NCBI GenBank assembly: GCA_951217055.1
Contig: OX578276.1
Span: 156,129,223-156,193,222 of the forward strand
Source: Gerris lacustris
Lineage: Eukaryota > Arthropoda > Insecta > Hemiptera > Gerridae
Reading direction: 5' to 3'
DNA: 64,000 bases
The notes under the pieces were generated by a model. That model saw only the letters and a list, made by a program, of their open reading frames with translations. It was not told the DNA's origin and made no database searches. How positions within the stretch are numbered: position 1 is the first letter of the stretch; the number at the start of each line of letters is the position of its first letter. Made by a program: the position numbers and the translations under genes. Below are positions 54,788 to 64,000 of this stretch, in pieces.

Positions 54788-55875
54788 CAGTAGAACCCCT
54801 CTTATCTGACCTCTCGGAATATTCAACCATGGTCATATCAATATCTGACACGACCGAACTTCTGCCTCATCACAATATTGAGCAATTTGCATCTGCAAAA
54901 TCAAGAATGCCTAATTTGAAAACAATTATAAATAAATGATAAATGAGCAGCCTCACAAATGTTTTAATTAATAAATATATTGTTTCTCTCATTACACATT
55001 ATTTTAATTAAATTTTTGTATTTTGTCATTTGATAGACATACATAATAGAGAATGTATGAACATTTGAGGAGCTTAGTATCAAAGACGGACAAGAGCACA
55101 TTTTAAAATTTTACAGGAGAGCTGAAAAACTGTAGCTCAAATTCTACAGGTGCTAGAGCTGTGATTTTTTCCCGGTACCTCTTAATAGACTCAAAACTAG
55201 TTAGAAGTTCTTAAAACATGAATTTCTTTGATATTTTAGCTGCAAAATGGAGTTGTCCACTTTTGAAACAAAAACCAGGTTTTGTCCGTTTTTGAAGCAA
55301 AACAACGTGGAAGAATAATTCCATTGTTTGAATAATAATATTGGAGAAATAGTTTTTGGGGCATAGTGCCCCCAAATTTAGAGCTAAAATTAATTTCTCG
55401 ATTTCCCCTCGGGGTATCATTTTTCTAAAAATGTACGCCAAATATGGTAGGAGTAGGTATTCAGATGTTAAAGCCCGTAGTGCATCATAGGAACGAGTTA
55501 GTAAAATGCAGCCTCCTGATTGGCTGTTTCGGTTATGTCCACTTGTGAAGCAAAACGCGTGTTGACTTGTCCGTATTTGAAACAAAACTGCAACTATTAT
55601 TGCATTTTTACTCCTTTTCTGGTCGTTTTTGATGCAAATGGACAGCAGAATCTGATGCAGCGGCCAAAAATCTATAAGAAACAATCGATAACTGAAATTC
55701 AGAAAAAATGTCGAATGTCGGTCTTTGATACTAGGCTTCTCATTTGTTTTTCACAACAAAGATTCATTTTTAACACAGACATTTTTGCTTTTCTTCGTTC
55801 CTCTGATTATTATTATATATTAGTGTTGCGACCATACTCCGGTTCCTTAGGTGGCGGATATGAGGGCTTCTACTG
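54788..55875. mobile_element. pogo/Tigger-like MITE
   Basis: CAGTAGAACCCCTCTTATCT and the inverted right end CAGTAGAAGCCCTCATATCC, flanked by TA on both sides (54786-54787, 55876-55877). TIRs of this form are typical of the pogo/Tigger branch. Interior frames are short and unrelated to transposase. Confidence 0.8.
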
Positions 55876-55983
55876 TATAAATTAGATTTACTATAATACA
55901 TCTAATTTTCCAGTGATGAAGGATTAAAATCATTTTAAAAATGTACTTTTGTCAATGTCGTCTTGATATTATTTTGAATTGGT

Positions 55984-56168
55984 TAATTCTGCTAATTTCA
56001 AGTTATTTGCTAATATCATGTAATTCTGCTAATTTCATGTATTTCTGCTAATTTCATGTAATTCTGCTAATTTCATGTATTTCTGCTAATTTCATGTATT
56101 TCTGCTAATTTCATGTAATTCTGCTAATTTCATGTAATTCTATTAATTTCATGTAATTCTTCTAATAA
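55984..56168 (+). repeat. 19-bp tandem repeat
   Basis: About nine copies of ctgctaatttcatgtaatt with t/a variation at two positions. Confidence 0.95.
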
Positions 56169-56624
56169 ATTAAATTTGACTTTAGGTTGACCAAGACATG
56201 TTGTCAATCTAAGGAGGTGTTGTTTTTGTGTCATGTACAGTCAGTTGTTATTGAAATAGACCACCCTTTAAATCAAAACTTGTGAATTTACATAGGAAAT
56301 AAGGTTTTTATTTTGATAGCAAAAAAAAAAAAAAAAACACTAGAAATTGGCTAATACTATGTTGTTTTTATTTTGATTAATTGTCATGGAGAGCTTTAAT
56401 TTATAAAATATCAAATATCAGCACCAGACTGTACTGACTTAGGCAATACTTATGGTTTCTGATTTTACAGTATTCGTATCTAAAGTTTTGACTTTTGACA
56501 CTCAGATTGGGTAACCTATGCAAGGGAAAAATAAATCCACTAGGGCTGGAAAGAGGGTGGGGTGGCATCATTTGTGTGTAAACATAAGGAGGTTATTTTA
56601 CTACATTTTCAGTCCGCGGTCTTT

Positions 56625-57413
56625 TTAACCCTTGAATGCTAATGGTAGTCGAATCGACGAGCACAGTTTTAACCTTAACCTTTTACGCTTGTATGGGATG
56701 GTGATGGGTACCCCATCCTTCTGCAGTGCCTGCACTGGTTAGTAACACACCTGCTAGTGTAGCGGTGGAAGTCCTTTTGAGCATACACTCATTATCTGGC
56801 AAATTTCCATCAACGCTACTTCATCGATTCGACTAACGTTTAGTAATAAACATTGGGAATTAATTGGTCGTCGAATGAGCCTATAGCCTGGGGCAATGGG
56901 CCTAGGGTAAGGGACAATAGGCCTAGGGTAATTGGCCTTGGGCCAGAGACCAGTGGTCGATAATCTGGGGCCTGGAGCACTTAGCAAAGGGCCTAGGGCT
57001 TTTGGCCTGGGGCATGGGATCTGGTGCATTAATATTCACACAATTTCAGATTATTTTGATGTTCCTACTAGCTTATTTGTTATCAAAAATGTTTGTACGA
57101 GTAAATCTCACTAAAAGATTCCGGGGGGCTGTTACACCCGAAGACCTGGTCCGGGAATCGAACCCATAGCTGCGGTCACCTTCTGACCCAGCTCGATGCT
57201 GCTTAACTTGCGTTATTATTATTACACTGCAAGCGCTCTAGCCTCCGAGCCACCCAGGCCCCCACTAAAAAATTTAGTAATGAGTTCTTCATAGTTTTCT
57301 CTTAATAAAAGTATGTTTCAACACAAAAAAATGTATTTTCTGCATATGTTAGTCGAATCGACAAAGGTTCAGTAATACCAGCCATCCAATTACCATTAGC
57401 ATTCGAGGGTTAA
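56625..57413. mobile_element. piggyBac-type MITE, copy 2
   Basis: TTAA at both ends, TIR CCCTTGAATGCTAATGG / CCCTCGAATGCTAATGG. Collinear with 36110-36886 except for a 147-bp SINE insertion and lack of the triplicated 'taataccagcc' unit. Confidence 0.85.
57117..57263 (-). mobile_element. tRNA-derived SINE-like insertion
   Basis: Flanked by ACTAAAA (57110-57116, 57264-57270). The minus strand has GGGTGGCTCGG near the start, GGTTCGATTCCC (B box) and ends in CCCCCCGGAA. The empty site is visible in MITE copy 1 near 36598. A (TAA/AAT)n tract sits between the boxes. Confidence 0.65.
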
Positions 57414-57883
57414 TGTATTTCGACCATACATTTTCACTTATTTTTACAAATATGTTTGGACATTTTATCTGAAGAGTGTTTATTTGGCTTTTATATTCAT
57501 TAAATGTAACGTCGGAAATGAAATCTTATAGAATATAAATGTTTAAAATTACTCCTTGAGTAGGAAAAAAATAGTTGACCATACACAGATCAAGGATTTT
57601 TATATTATGCATTACTTCTATCGATGTTAAGATTGTATTATATTTATGGCCGTTGGGCGTAAATCAAAGTTTTAATAATTATCTTAAGTCAAGATTCTTC
57701 CGGCGGGGGAGGTTATAAAGTTTTGTTTAACGGTTACCCAAAGTGTCTCACCCCCCTACCAGTGACATTTTTGTTTGCCTATTTGGCCTGACCTTCTACA
57801 ATTCAAAATCCTTACTTTTCATTGGCTCCCCACCCCAAATTTTCCCGCAGTGCCAAAAGTCAAAACTTTAGATAATCTTACTG

Positions 57884-58628
57884 TAGACTAAGCTAAGTTT
57901 ACTGTTTTTACCCAGCTATGTGCCACACTACTTGGCAGACTATTTTTTTTTTTAGGAAGTAGAACAAAACCAGCCAGTAATAGATCAATTAGTTATCTTT
58001 GAATATTAAAGGTTTAGTTTGATATTACATGCTTATATTGATTATTTTCGTATAAATAAAACTAAACTGTGAATTTGTGATTTTCCTAACCCACATTTGC
58101 AATTATACTCTGTAAAAAAGACAATTATTTTAAATAAAAATTTCATTGTTTTAATTAGGTTTTGCTTATAAAAAAATTGTTATTTATCATTTAAGAATCA
58201 AATTAATTTTTAACACAAATATTAAAAAATGAAACTACTGATCCTGAGCTTAACTATTAATCTCCCCTTATTATATTAACCAAATTAATTAATTTATTAT
58301 GCTATCAAACTGATACCTATTAATAATTTTTAAATTAATTATTTTAATTAAAATATGATATTTTTTTAAAAAGCATTTTTTTTTTTGTTTATATTAATAT
58401 TATACTTGTAATTTTATTAATAGTAGTTTTAAAAATTAATCTGTGATGAATTACTATATTGAGAATATTTATTATGTATTTTCATTTGTATTAAAGATGA
58501 CTTACTTTAACTTCAAAAAATAAAAATAAATAATAATAATATTACCGTGAATCCTTAAGTTTTACTATAGTTCCTTCCCACAAATTAAAATCGTGACTGT
58601 TAAGTCATTAAATGTTTGGAAAAAGGAG
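57884..58628. other. AT-rich non-coding, family B tail
   Basis: A family B 3' end ('ctatgtgccacactacttggcagactattttttt') at 57914-57952; the rest has no supported feature. Confidence 0.5.
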
Positions 58629-59066
58629 CAGTGGCGTATCCAGGGGGGCCACAGGGGGCACGTGCCCCTCCCCAGACCCAATAGAGTAAAAAAATACCGA
58701 CGTATTTTTTTTTTTTAATACATATTTTTTACATTCACCTCATATTCAATTTCACCTTAGAAATGCATAAAAGCGCTGTTTTGAGAGGTAATATTTTCAA
58801 AATTTTCCGGGGGAGGGCCTCCGGACCACCCGTCATAAATTCCCCCCCCCCCCCAATAAATAAACTCCAGACAACTTACAGTAAGATATTGTAATTTTTT
58901 TTGTTTATTAGTTGTACATTTTTTTAGGAGGGGGGGGGGGGGGGGGGGGGAGCTGCTTTGTCGAATAAGTAGTTCCCTTTTCTTGTTACCACTACGAATA
59001 CCCTCCTCCAATCTAAACTGACTTAGAATGTGCCCCCTCCGGACCTAGCCGCTGGATACGCCACTG
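58629..59066. mobile_element. hAT-like element inserted in a gag fragment
   Basis: CAGTGGCGTATCCAG at both ends, inverted. Flanks do not match as a duplication, so one side was probably lost. Contains a 25-G run (58926-58950) and C runs. Confidence 0.7.
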
Positions 59067-59318
59067 ACTACAATTCCTTATATTATATTCTACGTGAGAA
59101 TCAGTAACGCACTGAAATATGATGCACTTGGCCTTTGCATCATCCCTGGCGAAGTTTGCTTTTCCTTCGGCTGTCCTGCTGACTTCTTCTTCCAATACGT
59201 TGAGCTGTTTTTCTTCCAGTATTGCTTTCACCCGGAACAGCCACTGAGAGAAGTTCTCGCCACTAAACTGCACAATGTTATAACTATATTTCCCATTGAT
59301 TCCTCAATTCTCTGGGCC
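59067..59318 (-). pseudogene. copia-type Gag N-terminal fragment
   Basis: Minus frame: FSGENFSQWLFRVKAILEEK and the following helical text match the copia Gag N-terminus (compare LSGPENFQIWKFQIDILFK in the intact element). It is cut by the hAT-like element at 59066 and has no start codon in frame. A different copia family from the one in the TRPA intron. Confidence 0.7.
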
Positions 59319-59617
59319 CGTAACCCTGTTGTGGAAGCAAATCAACTCAAGAGGAAACTTATTTATTACAGAAAAACAAGAATAACAAATCTGTCACTTA
59401 ATAATAATCTGGCATAACTATACTAAGTGTGCAATGCAGTTGTCTGCTTGCAATATTGAGCTGAGCGTGCATTTTAATCGTAAACAATAAACATTTTTAT
59501 TTATAGACAGCTGAAATTTGATCAAAAATAGTAATATTTCTAATTATAATTAAACTGGATTTTTTCCTGTTTTTATATTTTACCCCTCTCTTAAATGAAA
59601 ATATGACAAAAGTGACC

Positions 59618-59877
59618 TAGTGGAGTAACTATGGACCCGCACGGGCCACATTGCAGGCGGGCCCCCGGTGTCAGGCGTCAGGGGACCCCCCAAATCCAAT
59701 GTAATAATGTAGATGGGGCCCCCTTTATAGGACATAAGAAAATCTAACTACCTTGGAAGCATACTTCAATACCATTGTCAGGGGGCTCTATTCAGTTCTT
59801 ACCCATAATCCTTTTTTAGGCGAGGGGCCCCCAAAAACTTCTTACAGGGGGGCCCCAATGCCCTAGCTACGCCACTG
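59618..59877. mobile_element. Small hAT MITE, 260 bp
   Basis: Perfect 8-bp duplication AAGTGACC at 59610-59617 and 59878-59885; right end reads CAGTGGCGTAGCTAGGG inward, left end TAGTGGAGTAACTATGG. GC-rich gggcccc words throughout. Relative of 5223-5467. Confidence 0.85.
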
Positions 59878-59944
59878 AAGTGACCATAGCTACACTGTAT
59901 TCTTATAGAGCTTTCCTAAAGACATGCATCATGAAGGGCATATA

Positions 59945-60340
59945 CTATTTTAACTTTTGTACCCTGTACCTCTGTTTTCCAATTTGAACCATTTTAGATT
60001 TATACATTCCTGTGGTTGGTCATACTGACCGTGCCGAATTTCGTGCGGATTGGTTCAGCCGTTCAAGTGGAAACTTTTGTACCCCGTACCTACCTCGTAC
60101 CCCTGTGTACCAATTCGGACCATTTCAGATTTATACCTTCCTGAGTTTGGTCACATTGACTTTACTTTTGTGCGGATTGGTTCAGCCGTTCAGGAGGACA
60201 CATTAGTACCCCGTACCCCTGTGTACCAATTGTTACCATTTCAGATTTTACTTTCCTGTGGTTGGTCATACTGACCGTGCCAAATTTCGTGTGGATTGGT
60301 TCAGCCGTTCAAGAGGAAACTTTTGTACCCGTACCCCTGT
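59945..60340 (+). repeat. ~120-bp tandem repeat
   Basis: Three and a part copies marked by 'aacttttgtacccc' and 'ggattggttcagccgttca' (60045, 60174, 60294). Confidence 0.85.
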
Positions 60341-60867
60341 GCAGTGGCGGCGCGTGACTTATTTAATTGGGTGGGCTAGACAAGTCCACCCTGGGGGGGG
60401 GGGGGGGGTGCCATGCAGGGGAATCTTGCTACGATTAAGACACTGAGTGTGATGCTCTAGTAGGTCCTCATAAATATCTGCAAAGTTATGATGGTACGAG
60501 ATTTCTTTACATGTGGAAAACAGCTAATTGATGCTGCATTTGATCTCATGATCAATTAATCAACAGTACTATGAGAATGTATAAAACAAGAAAATGTTTA
60601 ACTATATACCCAAAAAAATGCGTAAAATGTTATCGAAAACTTACGTTACACAAACTTCAGTTAGACTGCTTTATCTTTTTATAATTTGCATTATTGTTTT
60701 AAATTCAGCATCAGAAGTGATTTGCTCAATATACTTTATAATAAAAAGATCATAAATTTAATTTATAATTGCAAAAAAATGGGAAAAGTATATATGTAAT
60801 ATATTTTATCTATCCCACCACTGCTATCTAGTAGAGAGAATATAAACTAGTTTTCAAGCCCAGTAAA

Positions 60868-61025
60868 GGATGATTCACGCTACACCGAGCCGGGGCCGTG
60901 CCGTGCCGGGCACGAGCCCTCCCACCGTGCCTCGTCCGAGCCTTCACATACATGCTACACCGAGTTGTGAACGAGGCGGGCACGGGCCGGGGACGAGCCG
61001 GGCTGGGACGTGCTGTCCTCTACTA
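60868..61025. repeat. GC-rich terminal repeat, partner at window edge
   Basis: 'gatgattcacgctacaccg' begins a GC-rich region (gccggggccgtgccg, gagccctcccaccgtg). The last 31 bases of the window (gacggtgggagggctcgg...) are a partial inverted copy, so a larger element may span 60868 to beyond 64000. Confidence 0.5.
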
Positions 61026-61195
61026 GGCGAAATCATTTTACTCTCTATTTAGTTTCATTTCTCCTGATATCGTTTTCCAGATGCAAGATTTATACTTCGG
61101 GTCCAAATATATAGGATGTGTCATGTCATAAATGACAGGATACTTCCGCACACATTCAATTAAAATTTCGTCTTCCGTCATTAAAAAAAAAAAAA

Positions 61196-61764
61196 AATAG
61201 ACTGCCAATTAGTGTGGCACATAGCTTCCTCGCATCCTATCATGTACTTTATTTTTTTATTAACATTAAAATTATTTTTATATTACTTTATTGTTATATT
61301 GTGTAAAAACTATTAATAGTTTTAGCGATCTTTAACACTTTATAGCTTTGTCGCTGTTGGTTTTACTAAAATATTGTATTTGAAAAAAATGTTTTTCTCA
61401 TTGAATAGATGAAGTTAGATTTTTTCCCGACCTAAAATTCCAATTTTAAATTTAAAGTTTACGTTTACCCGAGCGTTGCTCGTGAACGCTTGGACGGATA
61501 ACGTTGTCCAACGAACTCGTCTTGGGTATTGGTAAAATGAACATGTCTACCAAATATCATCAAAATCGGTCATTTACTCAAGTTATCGTCACACGTTTCA
61601 TAATTCGCGGACACAGACCGACAGACAGACACGAGACCAAAAATGTTACCTGATGTCTGAAACGGATTTCTGTCTTGGAATTTTTAAAATCGGAGGCATA
61701 AAAGTTTTTCGTTCTCAAAAGTGAACACAATGCTTCCGTTACCTTCGGTAAGCTCGGAAGCAAA
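61196..61764 (-). mobile_element. Family B short variant, copy
   Basis: Starts 'tagactgccaattagtgtggcacatagcttcc' on +, ends in the complete hairpin 'cttccgttaccttcggtaagctcggaagc'. One of the best preserved copies, with only two CAGA units. Confidence 0.8.
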
Positions 61765-61867
61765 ACACACAAATTGATTTTTGATGCGAAACTTTACATT
61801 AAAAATTAACTGCCACAGTAAAATCGAAGACCACAGTAAAATTATACAGCCACAAAGTAATAAAAAA

Positions 61868-62050
61868 TAATTAATTGAACGAGCGTAGTGAGTTCTTCAT
61901 TTCAGAGACTTGGGATTTGAAAAGTTTGTTTGTTTGTTTGTTTGTTTGTTTGTTTGTCTAACGATAACTGGAGTAAAAATTGATCAATTTCAGCGAAATT
62001 TGGCACGTAGATGCATCTCAGCATTTTTGAGAACTGTATAGTTTTTGAAA
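61868..62050 (+). mobile_element. Family G element head
   Basis: Hairpin GAAC...GTTC around gagcgtagtga (61877-61895), then a (TTTG)n tract (61925-61957), then 'taactggagtaaaaattgatcaatttcagcgaaatttggcacg'. Leads directly into the 132-bp array. Confidence 0.75.
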
Positions 62051-62995
62051 ATTCCTCACTAAACATTTCCAAGATGGCGGCCAATATGGTGGACGACTAA
62101 AAAAAAAGTTTTAAGCCAGCATAATGTGTTATACGTCGTTTTGAAGGTCTTTAAGAGAAGAAAGAGAATATGTAACTAATCAAATTTCACACTTCATATT
62201 TTCAAGATGGCGGCCAATATGGCGGACGACTAAAATAAAAAGTTTTAGTCAGCATAATGTGTTATACGTCGTTTTGAAGGTCTTTAAGAGAAGGAAAAGA
62301 ATATGTAACTAATCAAATTTCACACTTCATATTTTCAAGATGGCGGCCAATATGGCGGACGACTAAAATAAAAAGTTTTAGTCAGCATAATGTGTTATAC
62401 ATCGTTTTAAAGGTCTTTAAGAGAAGGAAAATAAAATTTAACTAATAAAATTTAATACTTCACACTTTCAAGATGGCGGCCAATATGGCGGACGACTAAA
62501 CAAAAAGTTTAAGTCAGCTTAATGTTTTATAATCGTTTTAAAGGCCTTTAAAAGGAGGAAAATAAAATTTAACTAATAAAATTTAATACTTCACACTTTC
62601 AAGATGGCGGCCAATATGGCGGACGACTAAACAAAAAGTTTTTAGTCAGTATGACATGTTATAGATCAATTTAAAGGTCTTGAAGTTTAGGAAAGGAATA
62701 TCTAAGTACTAAAAATGTCACACATAATATTTTCAATATGGCGGACTATTAAAAAAAAAAATTAATCTGCTTGGCATGTAATACATTAATCTAAAGGTCT
62801 ATAAAAGTAGGAATATAGTCAATAACTTTTCAAATTTCATAATTTATATTTTCAAGATGGCGGCCAATAAGGTGAATGACAAAACGTTTTTCGTCAGTTT
62901 GGCATTTTATACATCGTTTTAAAGGGTTTAGAAGTAAGAAAAGAGTAAATAACTATTAAAATTTCACTCTATATATTTTCAACCAATTGTAGATA
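62051..62995 (+). repeat. ~132-bp tandem array with AAGATGGCGGC
   Basis: Seven units; 'aagatggcggcc' or its relic begins at 62071, 62204, 62337, 62470, 62601, 62735 (degenerate) and 62864. Each unit also has 'ggcggacgactaaa' and 'gtcagcataatgtgttatac'. Confidence 0.95.
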
Positions 62996-63069
62996 ATTAT
63001 TATTTAGTATAATTATTGCATACTAAGCAGTTTACACTGGAAATTTAGTTAAACGTTGTTTAATAGAGG

Positions 63070-63790
63070 TATTGCAGGCTCGCTATGATCGCACGTTTAT
63101 ACAGGAGTTGTAATAATGTTATTTTTGGCTCGCCCTGTATAGACAGCATTTAAAATTAGTTTTCATTTAACTGGGTATATAGAAGGTTCGCTGCGCTCAC
63201 CAATTTATTTAGAATTTCTGGATAAAGTTATGCTGTATAAACTTGCGAGCGCAGCGAGCCTGAATTAATTATATTAAATAATGATTACGTACGAATACTT
63301 TATAAACAGGCGAGCGTAGCGAGCATACAATAACTTTATTTAATTAATATTTACTACAAATTCTGAATCAAACAGGCGAGCGTAGCGAGCCATTTTTAAT
63401 TTGATTAAATAATTACTATATTTACAATATAAACAGGCGAGCGTAGCGAGCCTTCATTAATTTATTTGATTGAATAATTAGTATATCTACTGTATAAAAA
63501 GCGAGCGTAGCGAGCCTTCAATAATTTTATTTAATAAATATTTACAACAAATTCTGAATCAAACAGGCGAGCGTAGCGAGCCTTCTTTAATGTGATTAAA
63601 TAATTTCTATATTTACTGGGTAAACAGGCGAGCGTAGCGGGCCTGCAATAACTTTATTTAATAAATACTTACTACAAACGCTAAATCAACAGGCGAGCGT
63701 TGCGAGCCTGCAATAACTGTATTTAATACATATTTACTAGAAATGCTGAATCAAGAGGCGAGCGTAGCGAGCCTGCGTTAATATTATTAA
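63070..63790 (+). repeat. Family H array of GAGCGTAGCGAGC words
   Basis: Nine good copies of ggcgagcgtagcgagcc (or close variants) at about 63243, 63309, 63375, 63434, 63501, 63566, 63627, 63690 and 63757, every ~60-67 bp in AT-rich spacer. Degenerate copies start at 63078. Confidence 0.93.
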
Positions 63791-64000
63791 ATAAAGATAA
63801 TGGACAAAATCATTTTAATGATCTTTTCAGGTTAAATAAGAATGTCAGGTTTTACTGAAATATTATGCTGATATCATTATTGAGAACATTGTATGGCTGA
63901 TATAACCATTCTACGCGAGTTCTTTATGCACCGCATCACTAGTCTAGAAAAGGATGAGATATTATAGCGAAGAGCGACGGTGGGAGGGCTCGGCCCCGGC

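Larger units (their letters stand above)
56468..57883. mobile_element. TA-flanked TIR element (outer level of nest)
   Basis: About 35-bp TIRs containing TATCTAAAGTTTTGACTTTTG at both ends (56478-56498 on +, inverted at 57853-57873), bounded by CAGTA and TA dinucleotides. Fits a Tc1/mariner/pogo-type MITE. The piggyBac-type MITE 56625-57413 lies inside. Confidence 0.75.

Noticed and set aside
55211..55885. Open frames of 121-157 codons on both strands within the pogo-like element
   Set aside because: They overlap each other, show no domain and have low-complexity repeats such as 'ttgaagcaaaac'.

Overview
The window looks like a gene-poor, repeat-dense stretch of an arthropod nuclear genome, most likely an insect. 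The reasons are one intron-containing TRPA channel gene with GT-AG introns, a Ty1/copia element of the Drosophila copia type, Tc1/mariner, pogo, hAT and piggyBac-like elements, degenerate non-LTR reverse transcriptases, and many short elements with GTCT-type microsatellite cores. The AT-rich non-coding DNA has no bacterial gene layout. I cannot name the species.

The only host gene I can support is on the + strand from 30680 to 48985. It comprises six exons, all joined in phase 0, encoding the last 1084 residues of a TRPA-subfamily cation channel: about 13 ankyrin repeats, six membrane segments, a pore loop and a C-terminal coiled coil. The first visible exon begins inside a codon, so one or more 5' exons and the promoter lie further left, probably outside the window. 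Its introns are loaded with transposons. The 7-kb intron between 38363 and 45414 holds a hAT-like element (38983-44941, near-perfect 8-bp target duplication), which itself contains a copia retrotransposon (39424-44283) with nearly identical LTRs, a 5-bp target duplication and one frameshift between gag and pol.

Left part (1-30.6 kb): almost entirely nested repeats. It contains hAT-type elements with recognisable 8-bp duplications (339-2100, 3292-5589, 5223-5467, 11952-12883, 14196-15397, 20071-21014), a broken non-LTR reverse transcriptase (7140-8255), a TIR element carrying 120-bp tandem repeats (8382-10183), and a TTAA-flanked element (21192-21977). It also holds a perfect 122-bp-arm palindrome with hammerhead-like motifs (23649-23924), a hairpin array (24846-24986), a minimal foldback element (26345-26505), a 5S-rRNA-like fragment beside two perfect hairpins (27995-28077), and a TIR element with 285-bp internal repeats (29031-30162).

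Right part (49-64 kb): more nested elements. These are a TIR element (50434-51129), a Tc1-like relic containing a GTAGGGG-type TIR element (51802-54444), a pogo/Tigger-like element (54788-55875), and a three-level nest (TA-flanked element containing a piggyBac-type MITE containing a tRNA-derived SINE, 56468-57883). Then come hAT MITEs, a copia gag fragment, a 120-bp tandem array, a ~132-bp array rich in AAGATGGCGGC and an array of GAGCGTAGCGAGC words up to 63.78 kb.

The main unexplained theme is that several unrelated-looking interspersed families, here called A, B, D, E, G, H and I, carry a short hairpin whose outer stem differs between families but stays complementary. In A, B, D, E and G the hairpin is terminal and is followed by a tetranucleotide microsatellite and a degenerate 'gataactt-agt-aaa-ttgaccgattt-gaaatttgg' block. 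This resembles the Helentron-associated (DINE-1/HINE, GTCY-microsatellite) non-autonomous elements, but the compensatory stems and the palindromic derivatives deserve a closer look.
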